From positions 35,383,378 to 35,447,377 of the forward strand of contig NC_073746.1 in assembly GCF_029784135.1 (NCBI RefSeq): a stretch of DNA of 64,000 bases, in the 5' to 3' direction. Positions 30,092 to 40,355 of this stretch are shown here, piece after piece. The translations under genes were made by a program, and so were the position numbers. The stretch is from Toxorhynchites rutilus septentrionalis. Taxonomy: Eukaryota; Arthropoda; Insecta; Diptera; Culicidae. How positions within the stretch are numbered: position 1 is the stretch's first letter; each line of letters begins with the position of its first letter. The notes beneath the pieces are model-generated. The model was not told the origin of the DNA, ran no database searches, and saw nothing but the letters and a program-made list of their open reading frames with translations.

Positions 30092-32830
30092 CTAATACCT
30101 CTTACAAAAATCGAATCCGAGTAATGTGACGTTCTGCATCGTTGAATAGCGAATTTTTTTCCCTCTTTGCGATCTCAGAGGAACAAGTTTGTTGAATAAG
30201 TAAGTTGGTTGTTGTGTTTTTATTAGTCGATATATTAAATGAACAGTCCTCATTTTGGTAAATTTTTCAAATGAGCAGCCTAGTAAAGTGTGTTGTAAAT
30301 GAGTCACGTTTGAATACCGGTTGAGATTATAAACATATCTTATACAGCAGTTCAGTGCAACTTTCAAACGACCTCGGGCATATGCAGAAGCTTGGGAGAG
30401 TATGAAATCGCAGGATAAAAAATGAGGGTAAATCAAACTTTTAAATAATGTGAGCTTAGTTGACAAATTTAAAAACTTGGTTTTCAAACCTAGGGATCTT
30501 AGGCATCCATAAATTTGTCCGCATTGCTTCAAAATAAACGCATCCCATTCCAGGTTATTTTGAATTTTTACGCCAAGACTAGTTACATTGTCGAAAAATT
30601 CAATGCGTCTATCTTTAATGAAAAGAAGAGGTTCAAACCTTCTGCCATTACGATTGATATAAATTGATTGAGTCTTATCAGCATTTAAAGATAGCGAATT
30701 TTGCTCAGCCCATGCTGCAATGTTCCTCAAATTTCTATTTATAAGATCCGCTGATTCTTCCTGTGACATTCCGGTGCAATCAAAGTATATTTGAACGTCG
30801 TCTGCAAAAATATGGATTTTGCACCCAATGAGTTTACAAGGAAGATCATTTATATATAACGAGAAAAGTACGGGTCCCAAAACAGAACCCTGAGGAACAC
30901 CGGAGCTAACGTGTAGAGAGTCTGATAGAACATTATCGTGAAAAACCCTCTGATATCTTCCAGTTAGGTATGACTGGATTAGTTGCATTGAATCCCTGCG
31001 AAAACCGAATTGATGCGATAGCTTATGACATAACATACCATGCGAAAGTGTATCAAATGCCTTTGAGAAGTCAAGCAAAATCAAAACAACTGAACCTCCT
31101 TTATCTAATACCATCCCAATATCGTCGCAAATTTTAAGCATTGCAGTTTTGGTGCTATGAGCCTTGCGATAGCCAGACTGATATTCATACAATATACCAT
31201 TGTCCGCTTCGTAACTACAAATTTGGGATTTCATTATTGATTCCAAAGCCTTTGATAGTGAACTTAATATGCTCACTGGACGAAGATTGCTCATAGAATT
31301 GTTTGATGATTTTTTCTTGATTGGAATAATTTTCGCAGTTTTCCATGCCGTAGGATACGATTTTGTTCTGATTATAAGATTGAACATGTATGTTATCGGT
31401 TTAATTATGAGAGGGAGTATTATTTTTATATATTTGATTGGAATTCCATCCAGGCCAGTTGCATTGGATTTAATACCATGAATGGCATTTATGACATGAC
31501 ACTCCTCGATATCAGTGAAGTTGAAAACTTGTGGTACGGAGCCAATACTTCCACGAGATAGATCATTTTGCGTGAAATTGCTCACAAAAAACTGATTAAT
31601 TTCATCGGCACTGAAATTGCTAGATCCTCCAAAGGATGTATTTTTAAATCCTAGCGCACGAAGGCGAATCCAAACGTCTTTACTTGAAGTCGTATTTGCA
31701 AATTTTTCATTGAAATATTTTTTCTTAGCATCATTTATTAGTTTTGTTACTCTATTCCTTAAGTGTTTGAACATGGTATGATCTTCTACACGCATTGATC
31801 TCTTCCATGTACGATATGCTAAATCACGGTCTATCATTGACCTCGAAATGTTAGAATTGAACCAAGGTTTGAACTTGGAGCGTTTAGTTACAGTTTTCAA
31901 AGGAACAGTGTTCTCAAACAGTTCTTTGATATGTCTGTTGAAATAATTAACTGATTCATTAGAATTGCCAATACTATAAAAATAATTCCAATCAATTTGA
32001 TTAAACAAAGAAATCGTAAGCCCAGGGTCGATTCGGTTAAAATCACGGTAACAGAATTCTTCAGATGTAAGAACGGTGTCTATATTAACAGAGGCAAATA
32101 GCAAGTCATGGTTGGACATAAACGGAACGCCGATTTGATTGAAACGCAAAATATTGTTTATGTTGTTAGTTAAAATATGGTCAATTTGTGAACAACCATT
32201 TCTATGAAAATGAGTAGGCTCGTGACCAACTGAGTGAAACGCGAAGTTGGACAAACAGTTTAGAAAATGTTTGGTCTTGTCAGATCTCCCATCAAGCAAG
32301 TTGGTATTAAAATCTCCCAGAAAAAGGACGTTATCATATTGATACCTAGGATCACTCAAAATTTCATTTAATACATGCGAGCAATCATACATGGGAGGGT
32401 TATAAAAAGCACCCACCAGTAGTTTGACAGCATTTACCTCGATTTCTATTAAGACAAACTCAACATTTTGAGCATACATATCTCTCGTTGACTTTTCGAT
32501 AATTTTGAACTTTATGCCATTTTTCAAATACACTAGAACACCACCTCCAAGTCTACCAACCCGGTCGTTTCTTAATATTGTGTAGTTATCAATTTCTAAA
32601 ACTTCATTCGAAATGTTATCATTCAACCACGACTCACCTATACACATTATATCTACTTTTGAAATGTGAGCAATATTTCTTAATTCATCAAGTTTAGATA
32701 GGTTCTTAGCGCAAATGCTTTGACTATTCATGCAGCATATCGACAATTTATTAGCAATTAGAGCAGACTTCATCACAACACCCGCGATACACAAGCTTGA
32801 AGAGGCATTACGACCAGATCCACTACTCAT
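30092..32830 (-). CDS. LINE ORF2 (endonuclease and RT), open
   Basis: A 912-residue frame begins at the ATG at 32830. The APE endonuclease has CCMNSQSICAKN, CIGESWLNDN, GGGVLVYL, LFLGDFNTNL and a closing SNHDLLFASV. The RT has SNLRPVSILSSLSKALE, YQSGYRKAHSTKTAM, LLDFSKAFDTLSH, SGVPQGSVLGPVLF and the active site FADDVQIY near residue 675. There is no RNase H or zinc finger after the RT. The reading frame and catalytic motifs are intact, but the source transcript is now split by 6.9 kb of R4 sequence upstream. This lies in the CR1/Jockey assemblage by motif; the clade is unverified. Confidence 0.9.
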   Translation of the reverse strand: MSSGSGRNASSSLCIAGVVMKSALIANKLSICCMNSQSICAKNLSKLDELRNIAHISKVDIMCIGESWLNDNISNEVLEIDNYTILRNDRVGRLGGGVLVYLKNGIKFKIIEKSTRDMYAQNVEFVLIEIEVNAVKLLVGAFYNPPMYDCSHVLNEILSDPRYQYDNVLFLGDFNTNLLDGRSDKTKHFLNCLSNFAFHSVGHEPTHFHRNGCSQIDHILTNNINNILRFNQIGVPFMSNHDLLFASVNIDTVLTSEEFCYRDFNRIDPGLTISLFNQIDWNYFYSIGNSNESVNYFNRHIKELFENTVPLKTVTKRSKFKPWFNSNISRSMIDRDLAYRTWKRSMRVEDHTMFKHLRNRVTKLINDAKKKYFNEKFANTTSSKDVWIRLRALGFKNTSFGGSSNFSADEINQFFVSNFTQNDLSRGSIGSVPQVFNFTDIEECHVINAIHGIKSNATGLDGIPIKYIKIILPLIIKPITYMFNLIIRTKSYPTAWKTAKIIPIKKKSSNNSMSNLRPVSILSSLSKALESIMKSQICSYEADNGILYEYQSGYRKAHSTKTAMLKICDDIGMVLDKGGSVVLILLDFSKAFDTLSHGMLCHKLSHQFGFRRDSMQLIQSYLTGRYQRVFHDNVLSDSLHVSSGVPQGSVLGPVLFSLYINDLPCKLIGCKIHIFADDVQIYFDCTGMSQEESADLINRNLRNIAAWAEQNSLSLNADKTQSIYINRNGRRFEPLLFIKDRRIEFFDNVTSLGVKIQNNLEWDAFILKQCGQIYGCLRSLGLKTKFLNLSTKLTLFKSLIYPHFLSCDFILSQASAYARGRLKVALNCCIRYVYNLNRYSNVTHLQHTLLGCSFEKFTKMRTVHLIYRLIKTQQPTYLFNKLVPLRSQRGKKIRYSTMQNVTLLGFDFCKRY

Positions 32831-32977
32831 ATGGATACAATACTAATACAGCAAGAGCCACAAAAAATCACAGGATTACAATCTACAAACACAAAAACTA
32901 ACAAAATAAAATTACCACAGGTTCACTACAAATACAATCTTTAACAAGTGACGCATTAAAAACTACACATTCTAGCA

Positions 32978-32978
<1 letters not shown>

Positions 32979-33017
<39 letters not shown>
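32979..33017 (+). repeat. 39-bp A tract at R4 5' boundary
   Basis: An uninterrupted run of A lies immediately left of the first R4 copy. It could be the A-rich target, part of the target duplication, or the tail of an earlier inserted copy. The corresponding right boundary is the 21-A tail at 39845-39865. Confidence 0.9.
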
Positions 33018-33020
<3 letters not shown>

Positions 33021-36000
33021 TTCTCAAATGGGGATCAACATAGGGTAGGAGCCTGCCTGTTGGTCTCAAATGTTCCTATCTCACGCCTCCACGAAGATCA
33101 TATGACGACATTTTTAGATCGGGCGTGAACTGGAAACACACACCTGGTCTTGGCTCCGAGAACGGGTGTCGAAAGTGGCTAAGTGAGGGGGTGCGAGCGA
33201 GTCAGAGCGCTATATCTCTCCCGGGGAAGGCCTCCCGGGTCATGGAGGCCTTGCCAACCCGCTGTCTCCCGGGCAAAGGAGATACACCCAATAAAATGGA
33301 GCTACGATCACGAAGAATAATTAGAATGCGATCACCCGAGGAGGGTCCCCGAACTGGAGCTGGTCCTGGAACGGGCGTAAGAGCGAGCGGCCAGCGGCTG
33401 GAGGGCGATGTGCAAGAGCGGGCCACCAGCCGGGTTCAACCCGAAGAGCTACCGCCACACGGAAACAGCAGCCATCGACATCACCCAAGAAACGCTGCGC
33501 CTACGAGACGTGTTGCGACTGCCAGACGACAGTCGTCCACACTTGTGGGTACCACTAGGCGCCGGATCATGTGGACACACGAAATGAATGAATTCGTGAT
33601 CCGCGCCTATTACATCTGCACTGCTTTGGAGACGGACATGAGCGGTCGCCCTCGAATACTAACAATGTTCGAGGAAGCGTATCCAGAGTTCGTCGGGAGG
33701 CTTGATCAGAACGCGATGAACGCGAGGCGTAGAGCGATAGTACGCAACAACATGCTCTCCCAAACGCAAATCGACGAGATCAAGCAGCAGGTGCAGAGAG
33801 AAATAAGCTCCAGGAACAACAGAGCAAGCGATGTGTCGAGACGAAGTTCAGTACGGCTGAGCAATTCATTCGCGAGTGGGGCACGCGAATCAGCACCAGT
33901 GGAGGCCACAGTACTACAACCCCCTGAGCCGGAAGACCCACAGCCAGATCAACAACTACTACGCGATCTGGTCTTCCACTACGACGAGGCGATCTCACAG
34001 TTCCGCGACACAGACCCATTGTCGCGCCCCAGGATCCCGAAGTTGCAGCATTCCCGCAGGCTGACAAGTGCAGTAAAGCTCATGAACGAGCACGTTCTAC
34101 CGCTGCACTTGGTTGATGCTGAGAACATGGAGGAGCTGCAACTGAAAGTTTACTGTGCTGCTGTGGCGACCGCCAAAAGTTTAGGATACCGTATTAGGCC
34201 AAGAGGCGGACTGCTCCAACATCTCCGTGAAAGGCGTGAGCCTCCATGGCGAAGGAGATTGGAGCAACGGATCCTAAACAAGCGCGCCGCAATTGGAAGA
34301 CTGATGGCGTACAAAAGAGGCAGCAGATCGGCGAAATTATGTCGCCAAGTTGCTGTGATCGTGCGGCCTACTGAACTTCGCCAGCTGGGAGCTCACCAGC
34401 TGACGGAAAAACTCGACACACTGGTACAGCAATTGAGCGTCCTAACTAAACGGCTGAAACGTTACTCTGACTCTGCAAAGCGCCAGGAACAAAATCGGAT
34501 GTTCAGAGATAACGAAAAAGCGTTCTACGACCACATTAGCGACGAGAAGCCCGACTACCGCGAAGGTTTGCCAGATATTAGCGATGTGACGAACTTCTGG
34601 GCTGGTATTTGGGAGACCCCAGTAGAACATCGCGACGGGCAAATGTGGTTAAGACGGGAGGAGGAGAGTTGTGGTGAAATTGGAGAGATGCCAGCTATCA
34701 TCGTCGGAGAGAACGATGTCCGCGAAGCCTCGCGGTACCTGAGGAACTGGGCAGCACCGGGCCCCGATGGTGTCCAGAACTTTTGGCACAGGAAGCTGAC
34801 CGTCGCACATCCAAAGATAGCTGAGTGCTTCAACAAGGTGCTACGTGACCCACACAACCTTCCTGAATTCGCCACCCGTGGCGTCACCTTCCTCCTCCCG
34901 AAAGACAGCAACACATTGAACCCATCAAAGTATAGACCGATAACGTGCCTATCGAGTCTGTACAAAATACTGAGCAGCATAATTACCGCCAAAGTTTCTG
35001 CTCACTGCGAACAGCATCACATCATCGCAGAAGAGCAGAAAGGATGCAGGAAAAATACGCATGGCTGCAAAGACCAGGCCATCATCGACGCAGCCATAGT
35101 CGGCCAGGCGGTATATAACCAGCGGAACCTAAGTATGGCCTACATCGATTACAGGAAGGCTTATGACTCCATACCTCACTCGTTTCTCGTCCGGGTATTG
35201 GAGCTCTACAAAATTGATCCCGTCGTCGTTAGGTTCCTGCAGCATGCGATGAGGCAGTGGAGTACGTCTCTGCACCTCAGTGATGGGGAAAATGTGTTGC
35301 AGTCTAGAACGCTGCAGATAAAGAGGGGGATATTCCAAGGCGACTCTTTCAGCCCGCTTTGGTTTTGTCTGGCACTGAACCCCCTCAGTAGGACGCTCAA
35401 TAGAAACGGTCATGGCTATAAAATAAGGTATGGCGACGGCGCTCACGAAGAAGTGACCCATACCTTCTACATGGATGATCTCAAGATCTACGCTGATTCA
35501 CGTCAGCGTCTAGGTGTAGCTATCCGGGTTGTCGAAGACATAAGCAGGGACATCTGCATGGAGTTCGGCCTTGACAAGTGCCGCTGTGTCCATCTGCTGA
35601 AAGGGCAGCTTACCGAATCCGGAGGTTACGAGGTCTATGACGGCGAGTTCATAAGAGACATGGTTCGTGGCGAATCCTATAAATATCTTGGATTCCGACA
35701 GCTCACCGGGATTCGCCACTCCGACATCAAGACGGAGCTGCGAGACAAGTTCTTGAGTCGAGTGAACTGTGTCCTGAGGACTTTCCTCAACGCGGGGAAC
35801 AAGGTACGCGCGATCAACACATTCGCGGTTCCCCTGCTGACCTTCAGTTTTGGTGTAGTCAAATGGAGCAAAACTGACCTTGAGGACCTTGAGAGGAGGA
35901 TGAGGAAAGCATTTAAAGAGGCCGGAATGCACCATCCTCAATCGGCACTGGAGAGAGTTTCACTGCCACGCAAAGAAGGGGGACTTGGAATAGTCGACAT

Positions 36001-37090
36001 ATCTGCACTGTGTGTTGCCCAGGTACGACAACTGCGCGAGTACTTCGCAGAACGCGCCAACCAAAACGCGCTATACCGGGCTGTCTGCGCCGCCGACAGA
36101 GGATACAGCGCTCTGCACTTGGCGCAAGCGGAGTACCAACTCAACTGCAATCTGCAGACAGTGGAGGAGAAGATTGCAGCTTGGAAGCAGAAGGCAGTGC
36201 ATGGTGCCCACCCCCATCAACTGGATCGGCCACACGTCGACAAGGCCGCATCTAATCTGTGGCTAACGCGTGGTGAACTCTCTTCAGTAGTAGAAGCCGA
36301 CATGATAGCCATCCAGGATAGGATAATGCCGACGAGAAACTGCAGGCGGTACGTCTGGCATCAAGACGTTGATGACATTTGCCGGATGTGCCATCAACCA
36401 GGTGAAAACATAGAGCACATTATGGGAGGCTGTCCCGTTTTGGCCAACGCAGCCTACACCGAGCGCCACAACAACGTGGCCCGTATTGTTCATCGACAAC
36501 TGGCGCTCCAATGTGCTCTACTGGAAGACAACGTACCAAACTACCGGTACCTGCCTGCACCTGTCCTGGAAAATGACCGTTTCAAGCTGTACTGGGATCG
36601 CACTGTTCTGACCGACCTCTCGATCCACCACAACCGTCCAGATATAATGGTTTACGACAAGAGCGACCGCAAAGTCACCATCATCGATGTCGCTATTCCA
36701 CTGAACCAGAATCTGGAGGAGACCCACGGTCGCAAAATCTGCAAGTACCGACCATTGGCCGTGGAGCTCAAGGAACTGTGGGGGCTAAGGGAGGTCCCAA
36801 GAATTGTTCCAGTCGTTCTCTCTGGAACTGGAATTATCCCGAAGACACTTCTGGAAGCGCTAAAGGTGTTGAACATGGAGAAGGAATTGGCCGGCATCCA
36901 AAAGTCGGTCATCCTTAGCACCTGCGCGATTGTCCGACAATTTCTCGGTCAGGACTGAAACAGCACGAGCATGCAGATACGTGCATTCCGCAGAGCCTAG
37001 TCCCCCTTTGGCATTCAGAAGCCCGGGGGCAGGTGAAAATTCTGGCTAGGTTCGCCTAGTTAAGAAGTGAGATAAGTCTGCCAAAAAAAA
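33018..37090 (+). mobile_element. R4-clade LINE, full-length copy
   Basis: This is a single-ORF non-LTR element with a C-terminal restriction-like endonuclease, inserted in the intergenic part of the minus-strand LINE. The 5' UTR is about 33018-33241 and the 3' UTR 36959-37082, ending in eight A's (37083-37090). A second, truncated copy follows directly. The YMDDLK active site and the CCHC-plus-RPD...D endonuclease are features of the R2/R4 early-branching group, and YMDD with this tail fits R4/Dong best. Confidence 0.88.
33242..36958 (+). CDS. R4-type LINE polyprotein (RT and REL endonuclease)
   Basis: The ATG at 33242 gives about 1238 residues; the frame extends upstream without ATG to 33125, and a second ATG is at 33296. 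Near residue 109 the segment MWTHEMNEFVIRAYYI resembles a Myb-like DNA-binding helix. RT motifs are NWAAPGPDGVQNFWH, LPKDSNTLNPSKYRPITCLS, YIDYRKAYDSIPHSF, GIFQGDSFSPLWF and the active site FYMDDLKIYA (about residue 741). Near 1046 is the zinc motif CRMCHQPGENIEHIMGGC, followed by the restriction-like endonuclease core RPDIMVYDKSDRKVTIIDVA (about 1131). The order matches R2/R4 proteins, which nick a target and prime reverse transcription on it. No internal stop is present, so this copy is potentially active. Confidence 0.9.
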   Translation: MEALPTRCLPGKGDTPNKMELRSRRIIRMRSPEEGPRTGAGPGTGVRASGQRLEGDVQERATSRVQPEELPPHGNSSHRHHPRNAAPTRRVATARRQSSTLVGTTRRRIMWTHEMNEFVIRAYYICTALETDMSGRPRILTMFEEAYPEFVGRLDQNAMNARRRAIVRNNMLSQTQIDEIKQQVQREISSRNNRASDVSRRSSVRLSNSFASGARESAPVEATVLQPPEPEDPQPDQQLLRDLVFHYDEAISQFRDTDPLSRPRIPKLQHSRRLTSAVKLMNEHVLPLHLVDAENMEELQLKVYCAAVATAKSLGYRIRPRGGLLQHLRERREPPWRRRLEQRILNKRAAIGRLMAYKRGSRSAKLCRQVAVIVRPTELRQLGAHQLTEKLDTLVQQLSVLTKRLKRYSDSAKRQEQNRMFRDNEKAFYDHISDEKPDYREGLPDISDVTNFWAGIWETPVEHRDGQMWLRREEESCGEIGEMPAIIVGENDVREASRYLRNWAAPGPDGVQNFWHRKLTVAHPKIAECFNKVLRDPHNLPEFATRGVTFLLPKDSNTLNPSKYRPITCLSSLYKILSSIITAKVSAHCEQHHIIAEEQKGCRKNTHGCKDQAIIDAAIVGQAVYNQRNLSMAYIDYRKAYDSIPHSFLVRVLELYKIDPVVVRFLQHAMRQWSTSLHLSDGENVLQSRTLQIKRGIFQGDSFSPLWFCLALNPLSRTLNRNGHGYKIRYGDGAHEEVTHTFYMDDLKIYADSRQRLGVAIRVVEDISRDICMEFGLDKCRCVHLLKGQLTESGGYEVYDGEFIRDMVRGESYKYLGFRQLTGIRHSDIKTELRDKFLSRVNCVLRTFLNAGNKVRAINTFAVPLLTFSFGVVKWSKTDLEDLERRMRKAFKEAGMHHPQSALERVSLPRKEGGLGIVDISALCVAQVRQLREYFAERANQNALYRAVCAADRGYSALHLAQAEYQLNCNLQTVEEKIAAWKQKAVHGAHPHQLDRPHVDKAASNLWLTRGELSSVVEADMIAIQDRIMPTRNCRRYVWHQDVDDICRMCHQPGENIEHIMGGCPVLANAAYTERHNNVARIVHRQLALQCALLEDNVPNYRYLPAPVLENDRFKLYWDRTVLTDLSIHHNRPDIMVYDKSDRKVTIIDVAIPLNQNLEETHGRKICKYRPLAVELKELWGLREVPRIVPVVLSGTGIIPKTLLEALKVLNMEKELAGIQKSVILSTCAIVRQFLGQD

Positions 37091-39720
37091 TGGCGAAATT
37101 ATGTCGCCAAGTTGCTGTGATCGTGCGGCCTACTGAACTTCGCCAGCTGGGAGCTCACCAGCTGACGGAAAAACTCGACACACTGGTACAGCAATTGAGC
37201 GTCCTAACTAAACGGCTGAAACGTTACTCTGACTCTGCAAAGCGCCAGGAACAAAATCGGATGTTCAGAGATAACGAAAAAGCGTTCTACGACCACATTA
37301 GCGACGAGAAGCCCGACTACCGCGAAGGTTTGCCAGATATTAGCGATGTGACGAACTTCTGGGCTGGTATTTGGGAGACCCCAGTACAACATCGCGACGG
37401 GCAAATGTGGTTAAGACGGGAGGAGGAGAGTTGTGGTGAAATTGGAGAGATGCCAGCTATCATCGTCGAAGAGAACGATGTCCGCGAAGCCTCGCGGTAC
37501 CTGAGGAACTGGGCAGCACCGGGCCCCGATGGTGTTCAGAACTTCTGGCACAAGAAGCTGACCGTCGCACATCAAAAGATAGCTGAGTGCTTCAACAAGG
37601 TGCTACGTGACCCACACAACCTCCCTGAATTCGCCACCCGTGGCGTCACATTCCTCCTCCCGAAAGACAGCAACACATTGAACCCATCAAAGTACAGGCC
37701 GATAACGTGCCTATCGAGTCTGTACAAGATATTAAGCAGCATCATAACCGCCAAAGTTTCTGCCCACTGCGAACAACACCATATCATCGCAGAAGAGCAG
37801 AAAGGATGCAGGAAAAATACGCATGGCTGCAAAGACCAGGCCATCATCGACGCAGCCATAGTCGGCCAGGCGGTATATAACCAGCGGAACCTAAGTATGG
37901 CCTACATCGATTACAGGAAGGCTTATGACTCCATACCTCACTCGTTTCTCGTCCGGGTATTGGAGCTATACAAGATTGATCCCGTCGTCGTTAGGTTCCT
38001 GCAGCATGCGATGAGGCAGTGGAGCACGTCTCTGCACCTCAGTGATGGGGAAAATGTGTTGCAGTCTAGAACGCTGCAGATAAAGAGGGGGATATTCCAA
38101 GGCGACTCTTTCAGCCCGCTTTGGTTTTGTCTGGCACTGAACCCCCTCAGTAGGACGCTCAATAGAAACGGTCATGGCTATAAAATAAGGTATGGCGACG
38201 GCGCCCACGAAGAAGTGACCCATACCTTCTACATGGATGATCTCAAGGTCTACGCTGATTCACGTCAGCGTCTAGGTGTAGCTATCCGGGTTGTCGAAGA
38301 CATAAGCAGGGACATCTGCATGGAGTTCGGCCTCGACAAGTGCCGCTGTGTCCATCTGCTGAAAGGGCAGCTTACCGAATCCGGAGGTTACGAGGTCTAT
38401 GACGGCGAGTTCATAAGAGACATGGTTCGTGGCGAATCCTATAAATATCTTGGATTCCGACAGCTCACCGGGATTCGCCACTCCGACATCAAGACGGAGC
38501 TGCGAGACAAGTTCTTGAGTCGAGTGAACTGTGTCCTGAGGACTTTCCTCAACGCGGGGAACAAGGTACGCGCGATCAACACATTCGCGGTTCCCCTACT
38601 GACCTTCAGTTTTGGTGTAGTCAAATGGAGCAAAACTAACCTAGAGGACCTTGAGAGGAGGATGAGGAAAGCATTCAAAGAGGCCGGAATGCACCATCCT
38701 CAATCGGCACTGGAGAGAGTTTCACTGCCACGCAAAGAAGGGGGACTTGGAATAGTCGACATATCTGCACTGTGTGTTGCCCAGGTACGACAACTGCGCG
38801 AGTACTTCGCAGAACGCGCCAACCAAAACGCGCTATACCGGGCTGTCTGCGCCGCCGACAGAGGATACAGCGCTCTGCACTTGGCGCAAGCGGAGTACCA
38901 ACTCAACTGCAATCTGCAGACAGTGGAGGAGAAGATTGCAGCTTGGAAGCAGAAGGCAGTGCATGGTGCCCACCCCCATCAACTGGACCGGCCACACGTC
39001 GACAAGGCCGCATCTAATCTGTGGCTAACGCGTGGTGAACTCTCTTCAGTAGTAGAAGCCGACATGATAGCCATCCAGGACAGGATAATGCCGACGAGAA
39101 ACTGCAGGCGGTACGTCTGGCATCAAGACGTTGATGACATTTGCCGGATGTGCCATCAACCAGGTGAAAACATAGAGCACATTATGGGAGGCTGTCCCGT
39201 TTTGGCCAACGCAGCCTACACCGAGCGCCACAACAACGTGGCCCGTATTGTTCATCGACAACTGGCGCTCCAATGTGCTCTACTGGAAGACAACGTACCA
39301 AACTACCGGTACCTGCCTGCACCTGTCCTGGAAAATGACCGTTTCAAGCTGTACTGGGATCGCACTGTTCTGACCGACCTCTCGATCCACCACAACCGCC
39401 CAGATATAATGGTTTACGACAAGAGCGACCGCAAAGTCACCATCATCGATGTCGCTATTCCACTGAACCAGAATCTGGAGGAGACCCACGGTCGCAAAAT
39501 CTGCAAGTACCGACCATTGGCCGTGGAGCTCAAGGAACTGTGGGGGCTAAGGGAGGTCCCAAGAATTGTTCCAGTCGTTCTCTCTGGAACTGGAATTGTC
39601 CCGAAGACACTTCTGGAAGCGCTAAAGGTGTTGAACATGGAGAAGGAATTGGCCGGCATCCAAAAGTCGGTCATCCTTAGCACCTGCGCGATTGTCCGAC
39701 AATTTCTCGGTCAGGACTGA
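37090..39720 (+). pseudogene. R4 polyprotein, N-terminally truncated
   Basis: The open frame of 876 residues has an ATG created at the junction (last tail A, the extra T and the first G). It keeps the complete RT (FYMDDLKVYA) and restriction-like endonuclease but lacks the N-terminal 360 or so residues, including the Myb-like region. Compared with the first copy, seven residue differences are visible (E/Q, G/E, R/K, P/Q, I/V, D/N, I/V). With no promoter or DNA-binding domain it is unlikely to be an autonomous element. Confidence 0.85.
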
Positions 39721-39865
39721 AACAGCACGAGCATGCAGATACGTGCATTCCGCAGAGCCTAGTCCCCCTTTGGCATTCAGAAGCCCGGGGGCAGGTGAAA
39801 ATTCTGGCTAGGTTCGCCTAGTTAAGAAGTGAGATAAGTCTGCCAAAAAAAAAAAAAAAAAAAAA
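37091..39865 (+). mobile_element. R4-clade LINE, 5'-truncated second copy
   Basis: This copy is joined head-to-tail to the first copy's A8 tail. It begins at the position equivalent to about 34334 of the first copy, lacking the 5' UTR and roughly the first third of the protein, and ends with the same 3' UTR and a 21-A tail. By eye DNA identity to the first copy is about 99%. The extra T (37091) between the A's and GGCGAAATT has no counterpart in copy one. The configuration is what template switching during target-primed reverse transcription would leave. Confidence 0.9.
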
Positions 39866-40355
39866 CGGGCCTCCCGAACTTCATCCTCAGGAAGATGGTC
39901 CACCTTTGAACTCCAGCCAGATTCTGTTATCGTTGATTGTTGACGACTTGACATAGCTCATCCTCCGATGTCACAGCACATTCCGCACTACTGTTGGGCA
40001 ACAAGACGTAGACTATTCCTCCTCTGGTAGATACACGACTCAGCTTTCTCTCCTTTTTCAGTTGAAGGGCAATGGATTTTATCCTCCTAACTTCCGGAAC
40101 CAAATTCTCGTTCACGTACACGCGTTTTTCCGATTTAAATCCAATTTGAGCTAATGAAAGTGACCGATGCCGTAGATACTTTCCAAAGAAGTCGTTGCGT
40201 TGATTGGTAATGGCAAATTGCACCAATATGTAGCAGTTAGCACCTTCTCGGATTGGTGATCTTGATAGCCTTCGAATGTCGACCAGCGGAACAGATGCAG
40301 CTGAATACCCTAACGCCAGACACCATTTCCGAAAGTAACTCATCGTAAAAAACAT
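39866..40355 (-). pseudogene. LINE ORF1 remnant of the split minus-strand LINE
   Basis: The 142-codon frame 40355-39927 carries a typical LINE ORF1 C-terminal domain: ILVQFAITNQRNDFFGKYL, then FKSEKRVYVNENLVPEVRRI and GGIVYVLLP. In related elements this region binds RNA. The N-terminal half expected of a complete ORF1 is absent or unreadable upstream. Beyond its stop, the 60 bp up to the R4 insertion correspond to the inter-ORF spacer that continues at 32978. Confidence 0.75.

Larger units (their letters stand above)
29864..40355 (-). mobile_element. Minus-strand LINE (CR1/Jockey group) split by R4 copies
   Basis: Reading right to left, an ORF1 remnant (40355-39927) is followed by two R4-type insertions (32979-39865), then ORF2 (32830-30092), a 3' UTR and a tail of repeated AATAAC (29865-29892). 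Tandem AATAAC-like tails in place of poly(A) occur in several LINE groups. The 5' end is not identifiable beyond 40355. ORF2 is still open while ORF1 is short, so the copy is moderately young. Confidence 0.8.

Noticed and set aside
33018..33120. HDV-like self-cleaving ribozyme at the R4 5' end
   Set aside because: R2-type elements often carry one, but I could not pair a convincing P1/P2 double pseudoknot by eye. A covariance-model search would decide.
34442..39683. Minus-strand frames duplicated across both R4 copies
   Set aside because: They are antisense shadows of the R4 coding sequence and appear twice only because the element does.
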